64,000 nucleotides of DNA from Serendipita indica DSM 11827 (lineage: Eukaryota; Basidiomycota; Agaricomycetes; Sebacinales; Serendipitaceae), in NCBI GenBank assembly GCA_910890315.1, contig CAJVGD010000015.1:124001-188000 (forward strand). The letters run 5' to 3'. Shown here piece after piece: positions 33,414-44,803 of the stretch. Below the pieces are notes generated by a model. That model saw only the letters and a list, made by a program, of their open reading frames with translations, had not been told where the DNA came from and did not search any database. Each line of letters opens with the position of its first letter. The first letter of the stretch is position 1. The position numbers and the translations under genes are program-made.

Positions 33414-35022
33414 TTACTCTTCCAATAATGTTGATATGATTTCCTCCTCGTGCATCTTTCTGCAAGATTCGATAACACGCTCCAAACCCTCTCCGTCCAT
33501 CACGCTCTCAAGATTCATAATGGTGAAGCCCGAGCGGTGATCGGTGATTCGGTCCTAGATAGAATTGAGGGTCTGTGGATGATATAGTCCCAGCACTGAC
33601 CTGTACGTAGTTGTATGTTCGAATCTTGTCACTACGGTCCATTCCTTTTACGAGCGTACGCCTGGTTTTGCGGTTCTCTTCTGCCTCTTGACGAAGTTTG
33701 AGATCAAACAATCGCGATCGTAGAATCTTCCACGCATACGCTTTATTCTACGTCCTTGTCAGATGTTGATTAGCTTGATACACGACATGCCCTACCGCGT
33801 GCTGACTCCGACTATCTTGCATGGACACAGTGATTCCGGTTGGAATATGTGTAAGTCTTACGGCCGACTCGGTCTTGTTGACATGCTACCATGGTGTTAG
33901 AAAACCAAAGGAGAGGAACCTCTGGCGTACCTGGCCACCAGCCCCTCTTGCGCGCATCACCTCCACCTTGACGTCCTTTTCATCGACAAAGAACGTTGCA
34001 GCGCTGGTTTCGGCGGGCTTTTCCTCCATCAGAGGAAGGACCTAAACAGATGTCAGTTCCTGTTAACTACGACGCTAACCACAAACCACAACGGCAGCGG
34101 CGCTGGTGTGCATCCTCCCGCTCGTTTCTGTAGCCGGAACTCGCTGTACTCTATGCACGCCGTTTTCCCATCGAAGCGAATCGTATGCTCCCCGCCCCTC
34201 GACCTCAAAAACAACCTCCTTGAATGCATCCTTGCCGCTCATACTCGCACTAATGGACTGTGATAAGACATTCGTCTTCCATCCACGCCCAAGTCCACGA
34301 CCACCTTCTTCGGCACCACGTGCGGATATGTCTGCTCCCCACGCGTCGACATAGCGTGTGTACATCCTGAAGAGGTCTGCAGCAAAGAGTCCTGCTTCTT
34401 CCCCTCCAGCTCCAGCTTTGATCTCCACTACAGCTCCATTCTCTGCAGTTTGCGACTTGGGGATCAAGAGCTTTGGAAAGACCTCCTGGATGAGTGAATC
34501 GACTGAGCTCTGTGATGCAGCGAGCTCTTCTTCAGCCATCGAACGTAATACTTCGTCAGGATCTTCCATGAGCTGTATGGCTCCCTTGATGGACTCCATA
34601 TTTTCCGTATACGTCTTCCAGGCGGCAACCAGCGGCTCGAGTTCCTTGATTGTTTTCGAGGCTTTGATTTTGTCAATGCGATTCACATGCTCAGAATACT
34701 CGGCATCATTAGGGGTTTCTAACTACTAAATCCCAGGCGTGTGAGAATCGAGGGCACCAGCGAATCAAGTACGGACCTGAGCAACCAGTTGTTGATGCAA
34801 CTTGACTCTTTTTTCCACTAGTTGTACAATACGATTGCTCTTCGCAGAAGCAGCTTCGACCTGAGCGAGATGAGCTGCATTTGTGGTTCTACTTGTTGTT
34901 GCCGTGCGTGAAAAGTTTCGACGGTGGTGAATGAAGGTAGAAGAGGGTATCCGTAGGGGCGTAACATGCTTATACGGAGCGTCATAATGTTTATTGGCGT
35001 TACGGAGGCATTGTCGTATCAT
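33414..35022 (-). CDS. MRF1: Mitochondrial peptide chain release factor 1
   Basis: Ends translation at UAA/UAG in mitochondria by hydrolysing peptidyl-tRNA. Start chosen at 35020-35022 (MIRQCLRN), which gives a basic N-terminal presequence with [17 protein letters not shown]; an in-frame ATG at 35092 would only extend it. The PCRF domain ([20 protein letters not shown]) is followed by the catalytic domain with RARGAGGQ, the GGQ loop. An intron falls exactly after the Gln codon, and [18 protein letters not shown] follows. The C-terminal part ([21 protein letters not shown]) is conserved and ends at TAA 33414-33416. The common family form has SSGAGGQ, so RARGAGGQ is a small variation upstream of the invariant residues. 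The gene looks complete. Confidence 0.94.
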
Positions 35023-35096
35023 TAGAATCGAAGAAGGCGGATCCAAGTTCACACAGCTAGCCTCCTGATACAACCACTCCGACTCTCGACGCAATC

Positions 35097-36855
35097 CTAA
35101 CCTCTAACAACCAGAAAATGTTCCGGAACTTCCATCTTGTCGTAAGGTCCAAGTGAAACAGACCGAGCCCATTGACCATTGGGAAGTCGTGTAAACTCCC
35201 GGATCACCTGAGGGTGTAAGAATTCATTGTGCAGAGTGAAGCCAACTTGAAGACGTACCGACCAAACTTTGGTACCAAAGCCGCATTGCCGTAGATTTGG
35301 AGAACATTCAGCGACAAGAGAAAGGATGATCTCGTTGGTAGGGAGGACTGGGGATGCAACCGAGCTGCCAATGGTACTGATGTGGAAGTACTCCAACCGT
35401 CGAAGGCTAGACAGAGAGTATAGTTGTGGATTCTATTTGGCTGGAATATCAGTGCTGCCTTCTAGAAAGACGAGCCACATACAGTCCAGATATCTGCGGA
35501 GTATATTCTTGTAAAGAATAACTTTCGTAACCGTGGAAGCCCCTGGCATATCACTTCCAGAGTATAATCGTCGACGGGTATCCGGAGTATTCCAAGAGCC
35601 TGCAGAGAACGTGCGTGACAACTGATGAGAGCCATTGCCACTGAGAGGCAAGGGTCGGACTCCTGCTGAGTGTTGGCTCGGGGCTCGGTGTTACTGTAGA
35701 GATTAAACTCTTCCAAAGGAGCGTCGTGAAGCAGTTTCTCTATTTTCTGTTGGCCCCACACAGAAAAGCCCGGAGGGCAGGTCATGGTCAAACGCTTGAG
35801 GCTTCTGAACAGACCATGCTTATTGACTTCGGTAGCAAAGTGAAGCCAATTCTAGATTCATTAGAATATTTGGAATTAAGATACCAACTCCACGTACAAA
35901 CCTCTGTGACACGCCTTCTAAGGAGAGCGCCTCGATCCCAGCGCAGTGTTGGAGGACGAATGTTATGGCTTCGTGCGTAAAGTTGGAACAGTTTGTGAGA
36001 AATATCCCTTTTAAAGACACGAGATGATTGGCCATCTCTCGCAAAAGTTCATCTGTAATTAGACTGTCACTCTGAGAGAATGTTAGCTTCACCAGGACAC
36101 TTTCAGTGCCTACCTTGCATATAATAGACAATGTTCGCAACGAATGGCCGGTAAATGAGCACCACCTGGGTAGCAGACGGATAATTTGACTATCCGGCAT
36201 AATCAATGTGAGCCTTTCCAGGTTTTTGAAGCCTAGCAAAGTCGAAGGAGTAAAATAGCCCTTTGGGTTGGCGTTGATTTCCAGATCCTTGAGTTGCTGG
36301 CGTCGCAAAATGTGAAGTATCTCGTCGGAGATTGTGCCATCGCGCGTCCACCTACAGGACCGAAGGTTTATGCAGTTCCTAAGTCCATTTGGGACCATTT
36401 CATCTAGTTCTCCCCATACACGCGTCTGTGGGAGCACTCCCAAGTCTTGATATCCTCTCTTAGCCTATTCGGAGGTATTCACAGAATGTACTCGCCAATT
36501 CTCTCTACGAAAGCTGCGAGCTCGGGATGCTGAGATAGCGTTGCAAATACCAAATACACTAAAATCGGTGAGGCGGCGATTTGCTGTTACTCGAAACCAT
36601 GTATATGCCCTACCTTTTGATCTCCAATCCCTGTTCTTGCTTCAGAATTGACATTCTGAACAGTCAAATGACTCACGCTTCCCAGTGAACGATCCTCAAG
36701 TTCTGATACAACAACCGAGTGGCGACATGACGAAACTCGTGATTGACGAGACAGCATTGAGCGAGATGGCCTGGTCTGAAACCTTGAAGAAATTCAAGTA
36801 TCGGGCGGAGCAGATCATATGGCACCTTATTAATCAACGACATGGTCGGCTCCAA
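35097..36855 (-). CDS. F-box/LRR protein
   Basis: Start 36853-36855. An F-box-like motif comes first (VPYDLLRPILEFL, then CCLVNHEFRHVATRLLY), then exons with leucine-rich repeats, for example LKDLEINANPKGYF, LKGIFLTNCSNF and LRKLFFTRIY. Exon joins were inferred in outline; introns lie near 36660, 36080, 35850, 35440 and 35220. The stop is at 35097-35099, only about 75 bases upstream of the MRF1 start on the same strand, so the MRF1 promoter must overlap this gene's 3' end. This gene starts 85 bases after the stop of transporter B. A role as SCF substrate receptor follows from the family. Confidence 0.7.
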
Positions 36856-36940
36856 GTGAGGCCTTGGCTGGCCATAGATAAACCGATAGCTCTAACTTAT
36901 CTGATAGAACGAATAAAACCCTATTCGAAATCCAGACTTT

Positions 36941-39900
36941 TTACCATCCACGCATCTTGATCATCACACATAGCCAAGCCAGCAACCTCCATCCAACTGT
37001 GCAAGCTATCATGATACCCACCAGCTTGTTAGTATCTAGATCCTACACAAATTCAGGTCTCTGGTAGGAATGACGTCTGTTATCATACCTTCCAACCAAA
37101 CAGGTCTATCATGTCCTCGCCAGTTTGTATAAGACAGGCCCCTGATTGGATTGATTCCGGAGAGCAATTTAGATGCAAGCGCGCTATAAGATGCAAGTCA
37201 GAACTCAAAAGCACGTAAAAGTGTCACATACAAGCTTCGTTGATGATAAGCAATCGGGCGGCTGGTTTAATTGGAGCACACCACGCAATCGCTTGAAGCC
37301 TGATAACAAATCAGCAGTAGCCCACAGATCATGCGAGTTCGTGCCATTTAGGGACGGAGAGAGAAACCAATCCAGAGAATTGGGTGATGATGGACAACAC
37401 AGTGGATACCAAGCTGGTGCAGGTCAGAGATATTCTAGTGCTTATCCTGAGAACTCACGATACACTGAGACCCATCTCGGGTGTGAATGTCGCAAAGATG
37501 ATACCCACGCTCTACGTGACCTCAGCTCCTCGAGACCTGGAGAGGTCTTTGTGCACTCACCTCACCCAAACTCTGGACTGCAAAAGTACTGAGCGCAAAC
37601 TCGAAGAATATCCGCGGAGACGTAGTCAATCCGGCCACAAGGTTTGCCAGCAATGCTAGGAGCTGTGCGTACTTTAGGCAATGGGATAATCGTAGACGAA
37701 ACTACTCACGATGTTCGCAATGAATGTAAACGGTGTCTCAACTAGCGTGGTGACGAGCGTAAATGTCGCCGTCGAATAGGCAGCACTGGATTGATACTCG
37801 TGGAAGAAGACGTCCCGTTCCGCCGGAAAGATGGCAACAGAGTTTAAAAGACCGATGAACTGATAAAGGTAAGTATCCAAAAGAGCCACCGTACAAGAAT
37901 ACATACTGGAACCGCTCCAAGGAGTTGCTGAAAGAATCCGATTCGGTCTTGCCCACCTAGAGACAATGGGACACCCGTTACAGCCTATAGGTAGTGAAAC
38001 ACACCTGTCGGCCCTTTGCTCAAGCGTTGGAAGTAAAGAAGATAAAGGGCACCCATGAGCGGGCTTTGCTGAATGCGAACCCAGAACACTAAGTGGAGTG
38101 AGTATCGGCAGTATTCTCAATCAAACCACTGACCAGGCTGCTGTCGCCACCTTTACGCATTTAAGGAAATCAAAGTCACTATCTCAACAACTTTGACTCA
38201 CATATTTCGGAAAGCTCTCTCCAAGAGGACTGGACCGGCGATCCACATGGGCGTGAGGCGACTCTCTTTGGCAAGTCGCATTGGGCGGCTAGTATCGGCA
38301 GAGTCGTCGCCCTCTATCCGGCCCGCAAGTTTCATCTTCTCCTCTTCAGACACCCAGTATTCGACAAGCCTGTTCACGCGATCACGCGAGACTGATTCAA
38401 ACTCTGGACGATTGTCGACAGAGATGATGTCGAGCAGAAAGTCGGCAGGGTTGAAGTATGCAGGAATAGTGTAGCCTTGGGCCGTAAACGTGCCTTCGAC
38501 TTGCTTTCGTGGTCCTGCATAGACTGTGCGACCACCCTTGGCCAGTACAACGACGTTATCGAGAAGCTTGAATAGGGTGAACATCCGCGGCTGGTAGAGT
38601 ATCAAGGATTACGTACGTGATAAATGTCACTTCGTGGTTGATGTAGCGTTACTATGGGAGATGAGCACTTTCACGAGAAAAATGTCTTGGCTCACAGCTA
38701 CGCTTCGTGAGTCCAGGAACCGCAACAGAAGTAGATCACTCACATCACAGTCCTCCCACTATCTGCAATCGATTTTAGGCCAAGCATGACATTCTGCAAA
38801 TGTCAATGTCGAATATACTCCCGAGAATTACCTACATTTGCAGTGGCAGCATCCAATCCAGACGTCACCTCGTCTGTGTCCCAGTGAGTAGCCAAAATCG
38901 GCAAGAATCGACAAAAAGGACGCACCAACAATGAGAACAGCAGGGTCGTTTAACATTTCTACTGCGAGACTGAGCCGTCTCTTCTCCCCACCGGAAATAC
39001 CTTTGAGTAGCGGTCCTCCGACAAGATTATCCGCACAATCTTCGAGCCCAAGCATTGTAATGACCTGTTCTGCGCGCGCGAGCTTGCTACGCCTCGACAT
39101 TGTGCGCGGCAAGCGCAGGATGGCGGCATAGCGGAGCGTTTCTCGGACCTGAATGACGACACACACATAAACGGTATCAGTCGAGCCCAGTGAGCGATAA
39201 ACAATGATTCGCACCGTCAAAGCTGGGAGGTGATAATCGTCCTCCTGTTGGACAAAGGAGACGATATCGCTATCGTTTCGTGAAAGCGTCTTGCCATTGA
39301 ATAGGATAGATCCTTCTCGATCAAACCGCGCAAAAGGACCGGCCTTCATCGACCGCGCTGCGAGGAGTTGGAGCATACTCGACTTGCCAGCACCAGAAGG
39401 ACCCTAAACATTAAAAATGATTCATATGGCGAACTCCGGATAACACGATGAGAGATATCCCAGGTAGGAGAAAGGGCGATGGAAGGGAAAGGACATACCA
39501 TAATAGCCGTAATCTGGCCAGATGGACAGCTAAATGTGATATCATGTAATATTTGCTTTTTCTTCTCTTTCATAAGGAGTCGTGCCGGTCGGATCCATGT
39601 CAAGCCAACGTTCTTGACAACAACGTCAACCCGCTGACGTGCGATGTCCATATCACTCTCTGGCAATGTTTCCTTGCCAGCTGTTCCTCCAACTTTGACA
39701 GCATGCTTGACACCACCAGGTTTCCAGACCTACGGACCCATATAGTCTCAGTATCAGTCACGCGGGGTCAGTAGAGAACGCACCGCAAGAAGAACACCAG
39801 CAAGAGCATTGAAACCCATTACAACGCCGAATAGCGGTACAAAATATCGCCACAGTGGATCCGATGCCTTGATTTGCAAGCCGGCCAAGACCTGATCACC

Positions 39901-42327
39901 TGTGCATTGGTTGAGGGCGATTCCAGAGACACCTTCGCACTTGAATGTACGGCCACGGAACTGGGATATCGCAACGAGCCTGAATCCGTACCAGTATATC
40001 GAGATGTACCGAATCCAGAGGACATAGTCAGGAGGACGAATGATCGCATATCCAGCGGATAAGAAGAAGAATATGCTGGTACCGTTAGCCATTAATGACG
40101 AGCTCGCGAGTTCTCGAACTACAGAGGCAGAAACGAGAGCAAATGCGACGGAGCCGAGCTGGACCAGTATCGAGGAGGCTATGAGGACGAAAATGTTCTT
40201 GGCGAGGGAATCTGTACGCATTCCGACCATAAAGTAAACGATGACGCTGAAGAGTGCCGGGAAAACGACGTTGATCGAGAGGGTGGAGAGCACCTCGCTC
40301 ACGAGCCAGGGGATGACTTTATAGAGGTGATCAGCACGCTCTCGGTCAAAAACCACCAGTTCGTTGCAGTATCGGTAGATGGAGTAGACGGTACTGAGAT
40401 AGAAATAGGCGGCCATGTATTGGAAACAGAGCGTCTAAGAAAAAATTCAGCGGAGATATCTTGCTATAGATCGTAAGCCTTGCCTTCAGACTTTGGATAT
40501 CCGCAGGACTCTGTTCAATGTGAGTGATTGCTCATACTTTGCAACGGTGATCGCACCTCGCCTAGTCGGAAATAGGACCATCCTAGGACCACACCGATGA
40601 GAATGGCTTGCACAGCATACCCCAGCGTTTGACCATGGTTTCGTAGTGTATTCTTATTTGCTCTAGCTATGGTCAGTAGAGAATTCCAGCAGGAGCATAC
40701 ACGCACCTGCTTAAGAGTGTCAGAGTCTGCGACACCATACCTGGCCTACGGAGCGCAGGGTCCCCATCCTTTGACGAAAAGAATCTCTTGAGACTCTGAT
40801 TTGCCGCAGTCGGCTCTGGAGTTGCCACTCTAGACTCCTTCTCCCTCCTCGTCCACCGTTTCGACTTATCCGCACTGTACTTGGCCCCATTTTCTTTCCA
40901 CGCAGTGACAAGACGTTCGACACGGGCTTTACTCGCCTCGCGCTTTTCATCTTCTCCAATCTCGACGCTCGAAATGTCAATCAGAAAGTCGAGTGGATTG
41001 ACCCCGGTATCGGGCTCGAGACCGTGCGAGGCAAACCAGGGTAGACATTGCGAGGTCAAGCCAGAATAAACGACGGAGCCTTTGGACAGGACGAGGAGTC
41101 TGGTGAAGAGGGCGAATGCGTCTGAGCGGGGTTGATGGAGCGATAAAATAATGGTCCTATTTCGTTTTGCGAGTTCTGACAGCGTCAGAAGTAATTGATA
41201 TGCCTGAGACAAGTCAGATGAGCAAATATACGTATCTAAAACACTTGCCGTGAACGCATCAAGACCACTTGTTGGCTCGTCGAGTACGATCACAGATGGA
41301 AGTGCGACCAAGATGCACGCAATGGTGACACGCCGTCGTTCTCCGCCACTGATACCCTTTCGAATGTTTCCGAATCCTCCAATCACTGTATCTGCAGCGT
41401 CTGTGAGACCGAGTTCCTCTAGAGTTTGGTTCACAATTGCCGTCCGGGTTCGGTGGTCAATGGTCGATGGAAGTCGAAGCTCTGCAGCATAGTGTAGAGT
41501 TTCTCGAACTATGAACATGTCAACCAAAGTCATTAGAGGCGACTAGATATACCTGTCAAGTTTGGCAAGAGGTAGTCATTTTGAGGGACAAAGCCAATTT
41601 TGTCCTTCATCTGCTGAGCGCTCAGCAACTCGGGGTTCTCCGCCGAGAGTGACGTTGGAGCGAAAGAAAGCTCTCTGAAAAAAAGGTCAGATATGCCAAT
41701 CAAGTCGATGAGTGAGCGTACCCTTTCCTCACAGGGAGGTTTGCCAGTCTCCCTACAATGGCGCTGAGAAGTGTAGTCTTGCCCTAGAGATGACATCAAT
41801 CAAAGTTCGAGATTGTTGGTATGTGTACTGTACCGATCCAGAGCCGCCAATTCTACGACGCGAGATCAGAATTAAAATGTCCGAAACGCCCGGTCGCACT
41901 CACATTGCCAGGACTTCGCCGCTCCCACAATTGACATCCACGTCTCGTAGAATTGTCTCAGAAAGATAACTCGTGTCGTTTCTCTTGGAGAAGATTGCGG
42001 GGTAAGGGATCGGGACAGGGAGGGGGAGATATCTCTTTGGACGAGGTACACCAATCGTGTAACCCTTGATAAATAAGTCGAATGCTGGCGGTGGTGGCAG
42101 CGTTAGCGAGTCGAGGACGCTCCCTCGTCGTATTTCTTTTTCGTTCAACTGCTCGACATTATTCCCGTCTCTTCTTTAATAGGTTCTCGTTCAATCCTAG
42201 TCGGTTCATTCTCCACTGTCGCGAATAGGATTGTCGATGCACGACGAGACGCTGGCGGAGCTGGCTCGACTGCAGACTCTGGCTGCTCGAGCTTTATCTC
42301 CGCCCTCTCGTGGACAGATTCAGACAT
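36941..42327 (-). CDS. Full-length ABCG-type transporter B
   Basis: Paralogue of transporter A with the same NBD1-TMD1-NBD2-TMD2 plan, on the opposite strand. Start at 42325-42327 (MSESVHERAE). The first exon needs an intron near 42154-42225 (GTGGAG donor, GAGCAG acceptor) to reach the LNEKEIRRGSVLDSLTL frame; this join is less certain. NBD1 has RETLHYAAELRLP, SGGERRR and LDEPTSGLDAF. NBD2 has GPSGAGKSS, SGGEKRR and a DEVTSGLDAATA region split by an intron. The C-terminus reads FGWK, then DLDTNKLVG, and ends MRGW with TAA at 36941-36943. TMD1 agrees with transporter A at about two thirds of residues, but a part of NBD1 is almost identical to A. It looks intact. Substrate unknown. Confidence 0.86.
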
Positions 42328-42711
42328 TTCAGTATCCGACGGTCCAAGTCGACGACAAATCGCTGTCGCTGTCGGGGGTAAAGTGATGAGAAAGACTCGG
42401 ACCTTTTAGTGACCCCAATCTGAATTGAATAGTCTGGCCGCCGTCGATCGTTCCCATTCACTCGGATCGATCGCGTCTATATAGTCTGACACAAGAGGAC
42501 GGTCGCAGGAGGTCAACACAAGCAAGTCCCTAGAGATACGAGCGTGCTTAAACGAGGACAGTGTAAGCAAGTAAACTTGCAACTCTATTGACGTAATGTA
42601 ATTAAATGAATCTAATTGTGCAGCCAGATCAGACGCTCGTCTGACGCACGCCCATGAAAATTTTAGACAATGGGGCTATTCAAACCTGTCAGTAGAGGTA
42701 AAACGAAGTGA
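42328..42711. promoter_or_regulatory. Transporter B promoter region
   Basis: 384 bases upstream of transporter B. It holds a TATA-like tctatatagtc at about 42476-42486, some 150 bases before the start. No coding signal. Confidence 0.45.
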
Positions 42712-44392
42712 TCAAAAGCACACGTACACAATCTCCTTTGCCGGCGTATACTTGATGGACGCATGGTTCGTGACGCCGTTGATGCGGTGGTACGCATTCA
42801 AGTTTTTGTGGAGCGTAATCTGGAACAACGACGCGCTTCCTTGACGAGAGGCAATGGTGGACCAGGCGAGGAAGAAGACCCAGACGCGGTACCAGCGCTC
42901 GCCATAGGCAGCGATGACCTTGTCCTTGTTCGACACCCAGTTCTTGTACCAGCGCCAGATTGTTGCCGAGTAGTGGACGCCCAAGACGTCAATGTTCTTG
43001 ACCTCCCATCCGTTGTTTTCCAACTATACAAAATGGTGAGCTCAACCGCGACGTGGCCATTGAATGAATCGAACTTACTTGACCGATGACCCAGTTCAAA
43101 GCGCAGCTTGCATCTGCACCAGGGAAGACATACTTGTTCATGAACAAGCCCCAGATCAGGTCCTCATATTGCCATACCGAGCGGATACCGGCGACTTGGA
43201 GCAGGAAGACACCATCATCGTCCAGAAGCTCGTACACCTGACGCAGGAATTGACCATATCGACGAATACCAACGTGCTAATACAAAGCGGTAAGCTCCGG
43301 TTACGGATACGTGGCGTACCGGGAAAGGGAAGGGGGAACCGCATGCTTACCTCTGCCATCTCAAGCGAGACAATCTTGGTGAACGATCCCGGTCCATCTT
43401 TGACATCACGGAAGTCCTTGCAGAGAATGCGTGCCTGTGCGGGGTCGACGCCATTGGCCTTGATGCGGGCGTTTCCGAATGCGGTCTGGTTGCGAGAGAG
43501 AGTGACACCGGTAGCATCGACACCATAGTTCTTTGCGGCAAATGCGACGAGGGTGCCCCATCCGCAACCAATGTCCAACAGACGGTCACCGGGCTTGAGA
43601 CCGAGCTTTTCGCAGACGACGGTGAGCTTGTTGTCCTGGAGTTGTTCGAGAGTTTCTTCCTTTTCGAGGTCGAGAACAATGCCGCAGGTGTAGATCATGC
43701 GAGGGCCAAGGAACCTGACTTCTGTCAGACGGGCCACGGCAAGTAAAGGGTGTTTGACTTACCAGCCGTAAAAGTCGTTACCTCTGTCATAGTGATCGCG
43801 AACTTGCTCCTCGTCTTGGTTTTGAGAGTGGACAATGACCTCTGGGATGAGGTTGAACAGGACATATTTGAAGAGCTCGGGGGTCATCTGGAACGAGGCC
43901 CAGTCGTGACGTTGTTCCATAATCTCGAGAACATCACCTTTGGAGTAAGATTAGACACATTTAGACGCGTCAAAGTTCGCGAAACGTACCCTTAAAGTCG
44001 ATTTTTCCATCAAAGTAGGCGTCGTGGAAGACTTGCATGGGAATCTTGTTCTTGCCGTGATAGTCCTTTTTGAGTTCGACGTCTTTGATGTCGATATACT
44101 CTTCAATGTCCTTTCCGGGGAGGGGGACGCGCTCGTTGACGCGTGCACCAATTCTGGACATGAGCATCCAGTAGGCGATTGTGACGGGGACACCTGTGAT
44201 CAAGACGAGAGACCAGTAGGTGTAGAAACCGCCGCGACTGACGATTGGGAGGATGCGCTTGAGGACCCAGGGGACACCGAGGACGAGGGCAGCGAGATGG
44301 TAGTTTGAAAAGGACGAGCTGCCCTCTGCAAGACCCAGAATGGGCGCATTGGCGAGCGTGGGCGTCTTTGTGGGCACGACTGGGCGGGACAT
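42712..44392 (-). CDS. Sphingolipid C9-methyltransferase-like (cyclopropane-fatty-acyl synthase family)
   Basis: A SAM-dependent enzyme related to bacterial cyclopropane fatty acyl synthases. In fungi this membrane version methylates C9 of the sphingoid base of glucosylceramides in the ER/Golgi, which affects growth and sensitivity to plant defensins. Start 44390-44392 (MSRPVVPTK). Two membrane helices come first (YHLAALVLGVPWVLKRILPIV and YWSLVLITGVPVTIAYWML), then the SAM-binding motif LLDIGCGWGTL and the family stretches RNQTAFGNARI, SLEMAEHVG and YEDLIWGLFMNKYVFPGAD. The last coding exon reads to TGA 42712-42714 (AKEIVYVCF). Splicing at GTGTACGT would instead end after KEIV just downstream near 42684. 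Complete and probably functional. Confidence 0.9.
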
Positions 44393-44803
44393 GGTCGAGT
44401 CCAAGCTGGGAGTCTACGGGCATTTCGACAAACAAAAACCTGGCGTCGTACCATACCACCTTTGACCAGGTTCCGCTCAATTTACTGCTCGCTTCCGTAA
44501 CTGTCAACGTGGAAGTGTCGGATTCGATGGCCCTGCACAATCCACTCCCGCCCAGGGATCCCGCGCTCGACAGCAAAAATGCAGCAAATATTCTCCACGA
44601 CGGTCCAGAGGCAAATACTACATTCCGTTCATCCCTCAGGATAGACATGAAACAGCTCGTCTCCGTCGGCAAAGTAGGCCACTCTCTCCACGCGAATTCT
44701 GGGCCGCGTTTGACGGCGTCGAACAGATGAGCATCAGTCCGTCGAGCAGGGAGATTGCATTGGCCTCGTAGGTCATCTATACATCTTCTAAATCAATAAA
44801 ATA
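44393..44803. promoter_or_regulatory. Divergent promoter of the methyltransferase and WDR59 genes
   Basis: 411 bases between divergent starts. Open frames in it run on both strands but show no family signal. An aatcaataaaataatg stretch directly precedes the WDR59 start codon. Confidence 0.45.

Noticed and set aside
11199-42327. One large inverted duplication around the two ABCG genes
   Set aside because: Neighbours differ completely (eIF2-beta and SPT5 side against methyltransferase and F-box side), so only the transporter gene itself was copied.
44305-44730. Plus-strand frame overlapping the methyltransferase start
   Set aside because: Low-complexity composition, no family signal, and it lies across the first exon and divergent promoter of a well-supported gene.
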